Assembly: GCF_964199755.1 (NCBI RefSeq)
Contig: NC_133906.1
Coordinates: forward strand, 21,265,419 to 21,329,418
Length of the DNA: 64,000 nt
Origin: Larus michahellis
Taxonomy: Eukaryota; Chordata; Aves; Charadriiformes; Laridae
Direction of reading: 5' to 3'
In this document: positions 1-12,600 of the stretch, piece by piece
Position numbering within the stretch: position 1 is the stretch's first letter
Layout: the number at the start of each line of letters is the position of its first letter
Notes under the pieces: generated by a model
What the model saw: the letters and a program-made list of their open reading frames with translations, nothing else
What the model was told of the DNA's origin: nothing
Database searches by the model: none
Made by a program: the position numbers and the translations under genes

Positions 1-1975
1 CCTCTGCACCATTTACAGGCTTTTTCTGCCCAGCAAAGCTCAGCACCGACTGGTTGAAATCAGCAGCGCTTACCTGGCTGCTGGAAACCCCGGAAGACTG
101 GGACTCAGCCTACCCCTGCCCGCCGTCTCGGCAGGTACGGCGCGTGCCAGCTGGGCGTGCTGCAGTTACGGATCCCGAACGGCAGCCACAAAGGCCACGC
201 CAACAAGCGCGTTTCTCTGGGAAATGAGAACAGCACCGCCCGCCACCTTTGTCAGGGTGCGCAGAAACGATCCGGTCCCCTCGCTTGCATTTGGTTTTGC
301 TCTCTGGAAATTGAAATTTTTTTCGTCGCACTTCAGCGTCACTTCTCAGAGTAAACACACGCGCTGCCTCGGAGGAATCCGGAGCATTAACCACCACCCG
401 ACACCTTCTCGCCAAGCAGAAAGTACCAGTGCCACCCAGGAACGACGCGAACTCTTACCAGTAGCCCCGATCCTGCTCCAGGTGCTCCCTTCGCGCACCG
501 TGCGGTCTTCTCCGGCCACAGGCTCTGCAAACAGAGTTCTTCACTCCGTGCCAGAGCAGGGCCTCATGCTCTAATATTTGGGGTAGTCACTTTTTTTGAT
601 ACCTTCCGGGTGGAAAAATTAAAAATTAAGGCAAAACATTTTTTCTCATTATTCCAGGAGCCTGAGACATGCTACAGATGCGCTGGACGAAGAGCTACTA
701 GCCATGCAAAGGGCAGCGGGGTGCTGCCCCGTGGGTCCGGCAGACCCACAGCACCTGCCTTGCACGAAGAGCCAGCACACACGCAGAAATCATCGCATCG
801 TATCGTATGCAACGCTCCCGTCGAGCTCCGCAAGGTGCGCTCACCCAAATCCCATCCCACCGGTTTCCCAGCCACAGCTTCAGAACAAACCAAAACCGAG
901 CGAAAAAGGCTGTTAATGGCCCTCCAGCTACACGGCTTTGCTTCACCAGCCTCCAAGGCTTTGGAGTTGCAAGTATAGAGAATTATATTATAATTTTAAT
1001 ATTTTTCCCCATCCACATAATATTTTATAGAGAAGACACTGTTCCTCTGCATCTTTACGCTTTCTGGGATTTGATCCATATCGATCCGCACGCGCTTCTT
1101 CTAGGATCTTTTAAGGCTGCAGAAATGACAATTTCCACACTAGTTACAAAATAATTACCCATAATAATTTAATAATGAGCTTTCCCTTTAAATTATTAAC
1201 ATAGGTAGCCGAGAAAATTGTCAATTTTAACAAGTTTAAATTCAAATGATAAATGCCAAATCTGTGTTAAATGAGACCAGCAAATTAGCAATTAAAATAT
1301 TTATGCAAGAAGGCGAAAGATATTGTATTCAAGGAGCCGAAGAGCTGTCTCCCAATTGGAGTGTTTGACAATGGCCTCTGTTTGCATATCTCAGCTTTAA
1401 AACCCTGTGCGAAGGGAAGAGGAAAAAAATATCTGGACCCATGATTGAAGCCGGACAGTGTTGATCGGCGCCCAGCGGGATTTCACCAGATCCAAGCAAT
1501 TCGCAGAATCCCCTTGGGTTATATTGAGCAGAAATCCTGACCCCGATCAAATTATTTCTATCATATAAATCTTTATCTGTGGGAAGCTCCAAAAAAACAA
1601 AACAAAACAAAAAAAAACAAAAAAAGGAATAGCTTTGTGGCACCTCATTGCTTTGTCACCGGGAACGGAGTCGACTGTGCTGCCTGGTTTTTAAGAAATG
1701 GGGGGGGGGGAAGAAAGTCTTTCAAGCCGAAAGAAAAATACCAGTGTCAGAGCAGATCCCGGATCCCCCGTAAATGTAAATCCCATTTTCCCCAGCAAAC
1801 TTTGCAGCCACGAACCCGCAGCAGAGCATCGGCATCGCGGGGGATGCGCTGGCGCGCGGCTTCGCTCCGGAGTTCATTGGTGAATTCCAACGTGTTGGGT
1901 TGTTTTGTTTTGTTTGGTTTTTTTTTGTTTGTTTGTTTAAATTATTATTATTATTTCCCTGTAAAACTCCCCGGC
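1..1975. other. Intergenic flank, AT-rich candidate conserved regulatory block
   Basis: No gene is supported. The first ~570 bases are GC- and CpG-richer. From about 950 to 1620 the sequence becomes AT-rich with dense homeobox-like TAATTA/AATTA words, plus an ACAATGG (1368-1374) followed by TTTGCATA (1381-1388). Such composition is typical of conserved enhancers near developmental genes. By remembered vertebrate order the neighbour on this side is EBF1, but none of its exons is present here. Confidence 0.4.
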
Positions 1976-1979
1976 TACT

Positions 1980-2370
1980 GCTGAAATTCGCCAAGCCCCC
2001 AGGAAAGGCACCCCCGGTGCCTCCCCCCCCGCCCCGGCCGCCGCCGGCTCCCGTCCGCGGAGCGGCACTGCCCCGCCGTGGCCACCGCGGGGGCTGCCCG
2101 GCACCCAGCCCCCGCCGCTCCCCGGCATTTCACCCCCTCGCCAGCCTCCCTTCTCCTCCTCGCTCCGTCCGTCACTGAAAAGGAGAAAAGCGAACGCCCT
2201 GGAAAGCAACCCCGAGCTTTGGGGAAGCCGGGAGTCCCGTCGCACGGCGCCCTGCGGGGCGCAGCCCGAGCGCGGGGCTTCATTTCATCCAGGTGCTCGT
2301 TGGCGCAGGGGCCCGAACGCCTGTTTGCGGGCTGGACCCTCAGGAGGAGCGAAGCACAGGTTGAGTGCCG
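1980..2370. promoter_or_regulatory. CpG-rich segment, possible CpG island
   Basis: C/G-rich sequence with many CpG dinucleotides rises abruptly from an ATT microsatellite at about 1938-1953. It contains CCGCCG and GGGGC words but no convincing exon on either strand. It could be a promoter or an upstream CpG island of the neighbouring developmental gene. The direction is unknown. Confidence 0.45.
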
Positions 2371-5300
2371 GTTTTCCGCCCGGGGAAAAGTTTGATCTCA
2401 CGGTCTGATGGAGAGCAACAGCAGAGGAACGCGGACCTACCACAGCCAGCACCACCAGTTCCCACCACAAAAGCACAGCACGAAGAGATGCAGAGCCCAG
2501 TCGCGTCTGAAACCAGCGGGGGACAATTCAGGACCCATCAGTGCCCAGACAGACCCAGCTACTAAAACCCCACGAGGGTCAAAGCTGTGTTTTCCGTTGA
2601 GAACAAGCCTGGGAAGAAGATTACGGCAGCCCACCAGCAGCACATCACCCCAAACCTAGTCCCTGCCTCCAGGGCCAGGCAGCTTTCAGAACTCAGTTTA
2701 CATTCCTTGTCCACACCAAGGGAAAAAGCGACCCTGCAGCTTCCTTGAATTCTCCTCTCCAGCTCCAAACCCTAAGAGAAAAAAACAGGGACCTGGAGGT
2801 CAGCAGATCCACCTTACGTGCAGCTGTAACTCTGGTGAGAAATGCCTGCACGGGCCCAGTTTCTGTGAAAATGCCTCTGAGCACCTCCGTCCATCCTCAC
2901 CGCCATCTCGTCCAGCTGGACACAGGAACATGGCCAGACCAGAACCCCCAGCTGCACCCACCGAGCTCGACAAGGAGCTGACACACTCGGTTGCATCTTC
3001 TGCAGCACTTCGGGTCGATGTTAAGCCCATGAAAGCACGATGAAGAATTCTAGTGATACTCAGCAGCTGGGTCTGAGGTTCTCCTGCTGATCGTTCGCTA
3101 CCACCTGTGCAAATGAAGATCATTACCAGCCTTTTTTATTTTTTTTCCCCAGCAAAATGACCAGTTGAGCTGTACCCAAAACTCAACCGCACGCATGCGA
3201 CGATTTTTATCTTGTAAACAAGCTGTATCTTAGCAGGTTGCAATTTTTCATTTTTCTTTACTTATCAACACACGCTTTCTAACACGGAGGGGCCTTTGAG
3301 AAATTAATTTCCATCTGAAAACAAACAAGGGCTGAAACAGTTTACAAAGGAACCCATCTTTCAAGGACATTTCCTTTTAAATTGCACAATGTGGCTCTTA
3401 GCAAGGAAAATAAATAAAACTTAATCCCTCTGCATTCCAGCTGATGTTTTTTCCCCAAGCTAGGAGCGAACAATCAATTTAAAGAAAACTCAGACTACGG
3501 CCAATTAAGGAACTGTACATCATTTTAATTTCTAAATACCAGATACCTATTCAATTGATTATTTTGATCCAGTTAAGTCAGTTTCACATTTTAAATTCCT
3601 AAGATTTAAGTCATTTTATCCACATCGCAGTCCCAGGCTTTTCACATCTGTTGCTGCAAAATTCTGCAGATCGTCTGGTCTTTGCCTGCTGTATCAGCCC
3701 AGAGACTTTCAGCTACCACATTTCTTTAAGGATGTGGATTATAAGCCTCCAGGAAGCGGCAACCACTGGGAAAAATCACGTCTAATTACTTGTAATACAT
3801 AGAAATATATATTATTTTTTTTTTTTTAATTTGGATTGGTTGCTTATGCATATAAATTGTTTTTCTTTTACATCTGATGTCTTTAACCAGGACGGTCATC
3901 GTTGGGTTTACGTGTGCGCCAGAACAGGCTTTTCTTAACGTTGTTTAATACACTCCAAACTGAGAGAGCTCCCCAAGGTTTGCAGGCTCCCTTCTTCACT
4001 AAAAGACGGCGTTTGTTTTCAAGAGGATGATCAATACCTTAGAGCCACAGAATACATTTGCCGAGTAGTTTATCGAGTGAATCATAACTTCCTTTATGAA
4101 AACAGACGGAATTTCCCTGGCCAGTCTCCACGCCGGCACGGGGTGTTCCCAGGCTCGGCCAAACTGCCCTGAGGAGAGAAGTCACCAGAAGTCACCCTGG
4201 CAGGGTGCGAGTAGGTAAAATAGCCCTAGTTAAAAAAAAAAAAATAAAAAAATAGGCGTTGTCAAAAAGAAAACTGCTGTCTTCGGGCTGGGGGGGAGCA
4301 AACGGTGATCCTTAATGTGATCAAACACACATATCACAAAAACGGGGACCAGCTGATTCCTACACTCAGCATTGTAGCACTACGGAAAACCGGGTATAAA
4401 ACTGCGTTTCCGCACACCTTTCTCAGGGCAAGCAAAGCCGGAGAGATGCCCAGGGAGCTGCGTTTGCCCGTCTTTCCCGCTAACGTTTTTGCGGGGCGAG
4501 AGCTGGAGTGAGCAATCCTTACGGGACGGACTTCGCCAACGCGCAATGGCTCCAGACGCTGCAGAGGCTGAAAAGTAGCGCTGGAAAACTACTTAAAGGC
4601 CTCTCCATACAAATTTGACCAGCGGGAGGAAAAAAAAGCCAGCACCAATCCACCAGCGGCCCCCGCAGCCCTCCCCGGAGCTGCACAAGGCAGCAGCGGT
4701 CCATGGACCATCCCTTCTGGAGAACTTCCAACACAGCGACCGCCGCGCTGACGTACAGCCCGCTTCAGACCAAGGGGGCTTCCTGCCCCCGCTTCTCCTG
4801 ACCCCCCCAAAAAATCCAGCAACGTCGGGTTCCCTCCGACTCGGTTACTTTAATTCCAAACGCAGCTGGCTTCCCAACAACACAACGTGCTTCCAGCAGC
4901 CAGTCCCACCTTCCCAAGCGTGGTTTTTCTTTTTTTTAGACACCGCTATTGGCTTTCCCATGTTTTCTATCTTATTTGCTAGGGATAATTTGAATTTTGA
5001 ACCGACTGAAATCAAACTCCTCAACCGTCCCTGCCAGTTAGGAAAAAACATTAGGAGCTGGTTCTCAAACATTCAGATGGTTTAAGCCCAAACTCTCGTC
5101 TATTTTAGAAAAATGATTGAGGTAACTTAGAAATTGAATTTAAAACTAATCAGGGAAGAAGGGGACTCAGAATGAAGAGGTTTTCCCACGCGGTACATTT
5201 CAGGAACTCTCTGCCTTGGCATAAAATGAAGCGCTTCCCTAGGAACAAGGAAGGAAACAGATCCTTCTGCTGCAAAACAGCCAAAAGCCAAGGCAGCCGG

Positions 5301-8009
5301 GGGCGGCACAATTCCAACCAAGGCTTTCCACTCAAATTCCGAGCCACAGACTTGTTTGCTCTTCTCATGGAGCCATCTCACCTTATGCAAATACATTCCC
5401 CTGAGCCCAGAGCGATGGAGTCTGGGAATCGGCAGTGCTGGGACACTCGATAGGACTGACTAGGCACACGCCGTCGCTCCACGTTATCAGTGCTCCCGTT
5501 TCCAACAAAAAAAAAAAAAAAAAAGCCCCAACCAAACAAAACCAACAAACAACCAGCCATAAAATTCCCAACTGTCCTATTATATCACCTAGCTGGAAGC
5601 AACTTTTGGGAGTCCAAACGTTTGTCAATCACGCCACCATCAGGCGTCCACATGAAGATGATTTCAAGCCTCAGCCTACAGTTATACCCTGATCATAAAC
5701 ACTCAAAAAGCATTTTTTCCCATTTACTCATGCACAGCTGCAGAGAAAATCAACCCAAAGCAAGCAGTGTCCAAGAGGGAGTTCTGTACCAGACAACGCC
5801 GAGAGGTCAGGAGCGTTCGCCCAGATGCTCTACAGAGCAGAGACAGAAGGTCCAGCTCATTCCTTACCTCCCCGCTCCCCCATAGCAGCCTTCTCCCTTT
5901 TCCTCCTGTTCCCCCTCAAGTTACACAGTTTATTTCTACAAGATCTAATTTGGCCTGAGTTTTGGCAGTTCTCGCTTCATCCCTGAACTTCCTGACCCGT
6001 AAGATACGGCCTGCTTGGCTTATCGGTATTTATTCCCTGACCCCGGCCCCCGCCAGCCCTTGCAGGCTTATTTCTGAGTTCCGTCTAGAGCTGGCTGTCC
6101 CGAGTTTTTCAGAAAATGGCTATTTTCTCAGCGTTTTTGAGTTGGAAAAAACAAAACCAAAAATGAACACACAGCCCCCCCCCACGCCCCGCCTTGAACG
6201 TTCTCCTCCAGCAGATTTCGCTAACCCCTGAGCTCTGCCGCACGAACCCTGCGGCAATGCACACGCTCCACCTCGGCTTGCTCTTACAAACAACTCTCTG
6301 TAGTGGGGTTGGCACCTAATGAAGGTAACTTCCACCTTTCAAGAAAAGCCCTGTTCCTAGGAACTCTCCAAGCCAGCAGCCTCCCCTCCTTCCTCTCCTC
6401 TCCCTCTTGAAAATACTCCTCTTACAGTAAGGAAGGTGCACCAGAGCCGTTTTCATCTCATCGCGCCCCCTTGCAGAACCCTTGCCCGAGTCTCCACGCC
6501 TTTCAGCACCTTTTCCAGCACAGAATAGTTGCTTTTGGTTCACTCCGGTGGGAACGTTGCAGCATCATTTCTCCTGAAAGACAGCACATACCTTCCTAGG
6601 CCACCGGGCTCCTTTCCAGCGCCACATCCACGTTCCCGATCCGCAGTCCTGGCAGACAGCGCGTTTCTTGAATCTGCCGTGGGCCTGTTGATTCTTAATG
6701 AGCCGTCTCCAGCCGCACTTACCTCTTACTGGTATCGGTGCAAATCCATAGTCCTTTCCTCTAGCTTTTGCATTACCGATTAGCTATGAATAATTTAGAG
6801 TAGAAATTAAAAGGTTCGTTGCCAAGAGATCAGTCAGGCTGAGAAACAGCTTCTCAGCACGAGCAGCGATGCCAAGTCTTATTTTTTTGTTACTTTTTCA
6901 ACACCACTTCCTATGCTTATGAAAGTGATGATGTGACATACCACGCGCGATAGCAACGAACTGGAGTTGATGACCCCCACGGTTCCCTTCTGCCCTGGCG
7001 TGACCACTGCAGAGCAGCACAAGTTCCTCTCCTCCCCTCCTCGCGCTCACCCTGGGCTATTTGCACAGCCGTCACGACCCCTCCCACCCTCGCTTCACAA
7101 GACTGACCAAGCCTCGCTCTTCTCATTCTCCTCTTCCCAGTCACTTGGGGTACCGCCGCTTGCTCCCTCCCATGGAAGTGAGGTGATCCCACACCATGGA
7201 AAAACATCCCATCGCTGGTGTCAGGATGGGGTCACCTTTCCACACCCAGGGACAGCACGAAGGGTCTACCAGAGTGTCCTTTAAGAACGTATTCTGTGAT
7301 TTGAGGGAAAGTCTTTGTTTCACAATAGTAAAGAGTTCCCCACTAAAGCGCTGCCCAGAAATGCCCCATTTCCTGCCTCCACAGACTTTTAAGTGTGGCT
7401 AGAATGGAAACAGTCTAAATTATGTAGGTTGAAAGCTTTGACACATACAAAACATCTTTCTGAGAAAGATTCAATTCCGCAGAAACGCGGGTGTGGAAGA
7501 GCAGGACCCAGACCACTGATCAAAAGGAGTGAAAAAGAAGAGTTCGAGAAAAAAAATTCTCACAATTTTTCCCCCCTCATACACATCCAGCTGTTAATAA
7601 TAGATTTGCAACGATCAGTGAAGCACGTGGTAAACCTAAATTTCTGCTCAACATGCAAGAAAACAAAACTGAGACACAGAACGAAAAGGTGGTGCAACTC
7701 ATAATGCCATCCTGCCAGGTGAGACAGGAATAGCTTTGGGTTTTGCTTGGGGCTCCGCAGCAGCCTCTGGGAGCAAACGTGCCTCCGTGCCCTGCCGTTG
7801 TCCTGGCCGTACTGGCGAAGATGGGGTGGCAGGGACCGGAGGAGGCCAGGAGGTACCACCAGGACACACAGCACTGAAATGGGAATGGGAGAGGGCATCA
7901 GAAGTTCCGCTGATCTCCAAGGGGAACAGAGAGCTACCGCTGCAGAAGAGCCTCTCAATCCATACGTAATTCATGGAATTTCGGGACAAGAATCACATAA
8001 CCAGGTGTA
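2371..8009. other. Intergenic region between the left flank and the RNF145 3' end
   Basis: This is about 5.6 kb without a supported gene. From 3130 to 4070 it is AT-rich, with conserved-looking words such as CTAATTACTTGTAATA (3781-3796). An 18-base A tract lies at 5507-5524. Short open frames here have no family resemblance or splice context. Confidence 0.6.
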
Positions 8010-9218
8010 AAAATCTTCAAATGTAATTTATTAAGACATTCAGCTATGTCTGTCAGTCTACATCCAAATTTACTACTAAAAATAAAATAGTATCACATTT
8101 CACATTAGGAATACCGACTTTGAAAAACACTTGAGTCAAGCCTATCGTATAAATAAGTGACTAGTTTCTCTTCATATCAAAATTCACATAAAAAAATTGC
8201 CTGCCCCCTACTCCCACCTATTTCCCCACCCCAGTCCCTAGTTCTACTTGAAGCCATGATGCATGTAAAAATTTAAGTATGGACATGTCCTTGTCAAAGA
8301 AAAAAAGGTGCAAACCTATTAACAGCTTTAGAAGTGGCATTTGCGGAGTCTGATCATACACGATAATGTACTCATTCCCAAAGTGCAAATATCGCCAGAG
8401 TTTAATACTGTTTTAATTCAGCTGCAAGAATTAAACATTACACAGCACAGTACTGCAAGGCCTCTATCTGTGCCCTAAAACTCATCCCACTTTCCTCCTG
8501 CACACGACAGCAGAGGTCAAAGTGTTCACTAGAGCTTTAGTTTACTTCATGCAGCCCAGACTGTGCCCATTATTAGCAAAAGTTTCATATACATCAAAAT
8601 ATTGAAGACTCCGTCATAAGAGTCAAGAGTCACTATAGATTACATGAATTCAAATGCAATTGCCCCACCAAGAACACCCAAAGCATACACATGACATATT
8701 AAGAGTGCTTCCATCTTCCAGTACAATCACTGCTGTTGGATCTTTGATTTTTTGCTTACGTGCCATAAAAACTATTGTCAGTGACCAAAGCCGCACCTCA
8801 GCCAGAGACGAGCGAGTCGCGGCATTTAACGCCTCTCAGGTCCCCATGGACATGGCTTGTATGCGATACCCTCTTCCTGACCGAAACAAAAGCTAGCGCT
8901 CCGTCCGTCTGTCTACAACCTCTCGCAGACCTCTCGTTCCTCTTATCCCTCACCTACGTCTTGAAAACACTCTTTCACTGCAGTTTACTTCCAGACATCC
9001 TTCCTATGCCCGCAGTTCAGAGAGCTTCTGGAGTCATTTCTACTACATCTCACTGGAGTTACCACTACCAAGCGGCCCACAGAAATCAGCATGGGAGATT
9101 ACATTTTGACCAGCATTAATAGCTAAACTTCTTTCACAGCTGTGGAAGGATAGGTTTTTCTTCTGAGTCAAACTTGGATCTCTGAAATGTGTTTGTTCCC
9201 ACGTCATCCTTTGTCACC
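8010..9218 (-). other. RNF145: RNF145 3' untranslated region
   Basis: This stretch runs from the TAA to a cleavage site placed about 17 bases beyond the AATAAA at 8027-8032; the exact end is estimated. It is AT-rich, has no coding potential on either strand, and contains no recognisable repeat. The roughly 1.2 kb length is ordinary for this gene. ATTAAA hexamers (TTTAAT on the plus strand at 8401-8406) could be used as an earlier polyadenylation signal. Confidence 0.7.
8027..8032 (-). terminator. RNF145: Polyadenylation signal AATAAA of RNF145
   Basis: On the minus strand the sequence is CTTAATAAATTAC, and it is the only canonical AATAAA I see in the 1.2 kb after the stop codon. The downstream minus-strand sequence begins TTTGAAGATTTTTACACC, with T-rich stretches typical after a cleavage site. 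Confidence 0.65.
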
Positions 9219-9662
9219 TTAGACCTGGACGCAAACCCTCGGGTCTTGAGCAGGGCACCCCTCCAGGGCTGCGATTAGTTCTGCAGCACAAGCTGCTCCC
9301 TGGGTGGCCTCACAGCGGCTTGTGTCACTGTCCGTGCCCCGAGACCCCTCTGCCCCAGCAGCAGCCTCCAGGCTGTCCTGTCCTTCAGCAACCCGTCCAT
9401 CGCTCTTGCTGGGGCTGCCTTTCGTATTTGGCCCATTGTCACGTTCAGCACCCGGGGGCTCAGCTGCATCTCCAGGTCTGGTGTTTTGCTCTGCACCAGG
9501 ATTTGGCTGTTGAACTGGCTCTGGTCCCTGTCCCGGTAGCTGCAAAGGGCTCTTAAGTTGGCAGTGGCACAGAGGGCAGGTTTCTTGCACATACAGCCAT
9601 TTCTTAAGACAACCCGCATGAAAGAAATGGCTACATGGTGTGATTACAGCAGTTTTCATATC
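9219..9662 (-). CDS. RNF145: RNF145 exon 11 coding part: rest of RING-H2 and C-terminal tail, residues 543-689
   Basis: The acceptor TGTCTTTCAG precedes GATATGAAAAC. The segment reads DMKTAVITPCSHFFHAGCLK, then KWLYVQETCPLCHCQLKS, completing the C3H2C3 RING-H2. A tail of about 110 residues follows. It is rich in Pro, Gly, Glu, Ala and Ser, is probably disordered, and ends RVCVQV before TAA at 9221-9219. The first part of the tail (LPG.G.EPV.QP..GAEQN) matches what I recall of the human protein. The remainder diverges and is longer. Confidence 0.95.
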   Translation of the reverse strand, partial: DMKTAVITPCSHFFHAGCLKKWLYVQETCPLCHCQLKSPLQLPGQGPEPVQQPNPGAEQNTRPGDAAEPPGAERDNGPNTKGSPSKSDGRVAEGQDSLEAAAGAEGSRGTDSDTSRCEATQGAACAAELIAALEGCPAQDPRVCVQV

Positions 9663-12600
9663 CTGAAAGACAAACACACACAAAAAAGAAAGATCGTATA
9701 TTATTTGCAATGCAATTCCTCTCCTCTCACCCCACACATGTCATGAGTTCAACAGAGGCAGTCCGCAGGCAAGTAAGAGAACATTCCTTCCTTCCTACCA
9801 ACAAGCCTCCACATCCACACACACGCACAATTCAAACGCAGGGCAGGTCCGGCTGTTTATATTACAGGGATTAGAAATTAGGCAAAAAGCTTTGTTTATA
9901 AGGTATTACTACGCTTCAATAAAAGCTTGTGTAGGACGAGAGCCACAGGATTAGTTGGCTTAAGAAACAACTGTGCAAGTCAAAACGAGCAGACTTACAG
10001 GTACCGCACGTAACAGCAAACCAGCAATGAAGCAACACCCTAACTCTGTCAGCTGAGACCCACATATTGCCAGGCCGGTGTTTTAAACATTGTCGTTCAA
10101 GCCGGCACTGGTCCTTTTACTCTATGAGGAATTTGTATCAAGTTTGGAGTCAATCCAAGTGCATTCCAACTGCACGCTACTAACCTTAGCGTGGTTCTTT
10201 CACTTTCATACACAACTACAGTTTCTATCCAAGAGAAAGAGACTTTGCGGCTGCAGGCGTGATAAAGATACTACTTTCAGTACTAATTTTTAAGTTCCTT
10301 ACATCTGCTGGCTTGCATTAGAAAGACCCTTAACCTTTTCACAATGAGGTTTCTGTTTATAAAACTGACATTGTGCATGAAATGATGTCTGTAGAGACCG
10401 AGCTGCTTCTATGAAATAACAACAAATCAGCTACTGAGTACACACCGTCTTTCAGTAACCAAATCTTCCACTAATGAAGAAAGAGCACATTCAGTGTTAC
10501 TATCAAGAACAGCTCAACCCACACACAAGAGGTTTCAAAGCTGAAGTTTTGTTTGTTGGTAACTGGAGAAAAAAGAACGAAAGTTTAAACACATCCAAAC
10601 TATCTCTTTCTTCATAAAAACTCTCAGTGACTGCACTCCAAATCAATTTACACAAAGCAGAAAACTGAGTAATTCCAGTAACTTATTCAGCACAACATTA
10701 CTCGTTAAAAGTAATTCAACTAACTTATTTTACCGGTTGCAGACTGAATTTGACAATCTAGAGGTATTTAAATTCAAGTCACTCTTCTGACACTTCCATT
10801 CTTACCTGGTAGCAGATGGCACAGATGTCATTGTGTTGCTCCAACTGCTCTTTTGTGGCAACGGGCAGTGATTTGATCTTATTCACAGCATCTCTACGAA
10901 GAAGGAAACTTTTCCACCCCAGTTGGGCCCGTAACCACACATTGTAATAGGAGTGAATGAAGATGATCACAGAACCCATGACAGTCCATTCCCCAAAGAT
11001 CGTTTCTGAGACACCATATGCCACCACACAGAGAGCGACGAGGAATTCCAGCAGCCGGTACGTGCCATTTACATAATAAATCACATCATCCATATTTTCT
11101 ACTGGCTCTTTCCTGAACTCCTCCACCATAAACAAAACGTAAATGAAGAGCGTCCCAAGCACCTGTAACACAGCGCAAGACCATGAGCTCAGCATTCAGT
11201 TCCGAACCGGATCTTAAGTCATTCAGCATCGTCCATAGAGCTCTGCACACACAACGCTCTCCGATCAGACGGAGGGCACGCAAGCCCCAAAGCAGTAAAA
11301 TTGTTGCTGAACTTCTAGACAAGTGAAAGTCACTCTTCCGTGCAAAGGACTTAAGCTTGTTCCCCAGTACTTCCCCTTCTGTACTCTCCTGAGTCCAGAA
11401 TGTACCCGAGTTGATTAAACAAAAGTGCTGGGCATCACGAGGGCAGATTTTATAAATTTAATAATAAAAAAGAGCAAGTTATAACAAATAGACATAGTAC
11501 AAACCATTTCCTGTATTTACACTACTTGTTTTGAACATTAAATTACTTTCAAAGAGCCATAGCTAAGTAACAATACATAAATGAGTGTTCTGGAAAAAAC
11601 CCTTTTTACTGCGATAGTGAAGTCCTCAAAAGCCTTCTGGCTTTACAATTTGAAATAGACTTTCACTCATCTATGTTCTCAACCCACTCCCAGGAGCTCC
11701 TTAGCCTCAGATACCGGATAAAGAAAGAGATTTTATATCATATCTTGTACTTCTGCCCTTCTATCATCCCTGTTCTTTTCTCATCATGTACTTCTCCCCC
11801 TGGAGTAACAGGATCACAGTTAATGCCAGGCTTCCCAGTTACTACAAGGCTAACATTCTTACCTGAAGAGAGGTTAGAATACTGCTGGAGATAATGATCA
11901 ACAGCCAGAAATCCATGTGGAAAAACTGACAAATCATGTAGGCCATGTACGCAGGGAACACAAGTAAGAACAAACAGAGACTGACTGCTCGGAAGTGCTT
12001 CCACAGACTCCTGCAAACAACACAATAGGTTTTTATTTTTTAAGTCAGATTTGAGTGTCAGAGTAAGAATAGGCTGACTGCTGGATGTAGGCACGTTAGA
12101 TGTTTGCTCAAGGCTTTAACTTGTTGAAAGGAGTTTCTGGTTTACTTGGGCACAGTCTCATTCCCAGCATTCGCGCCTACAACACACGCAGTAGGAAAAG
12201 TTCCCTCTCATTTGACCTTCACTGCTTTCAATACGAAGACAAAGATTATAGGTAAAAATTCACCTACTGTAATTGTCATAATGGGTCAAGTCAGTGATTA
12301 GACAAATTAAGCACGTGAGATACTAAATGTTTCAGATGAAAGTCCATTAAAATAAAGACAATTATTAAATACGCATGGAACTGTTTGTACACTTTCCTAT
12401 ACAAACAGAATTCTCCCCAATTATATACTTATTATAACTCTTCTGTGTCTTTTTGCTAACACGCATGGGGCAAAGGTATTTCCTTTCCTTGCCAGATTTA
12501 ACCCTGCTGCCTTTAGAAGTACATTCCCCAATTCAGAGATCATAAAAGAAGAAACGTAACGGGACTTGAACATTCACCTCTGCCAATCCTTACTCTGCTC

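Noticed and set aside
1..2400. A first exon of EBF1
   Set aside because: None of the six-frame translations shows the EBF1 N-terminus, so the gene itself is not in the window.
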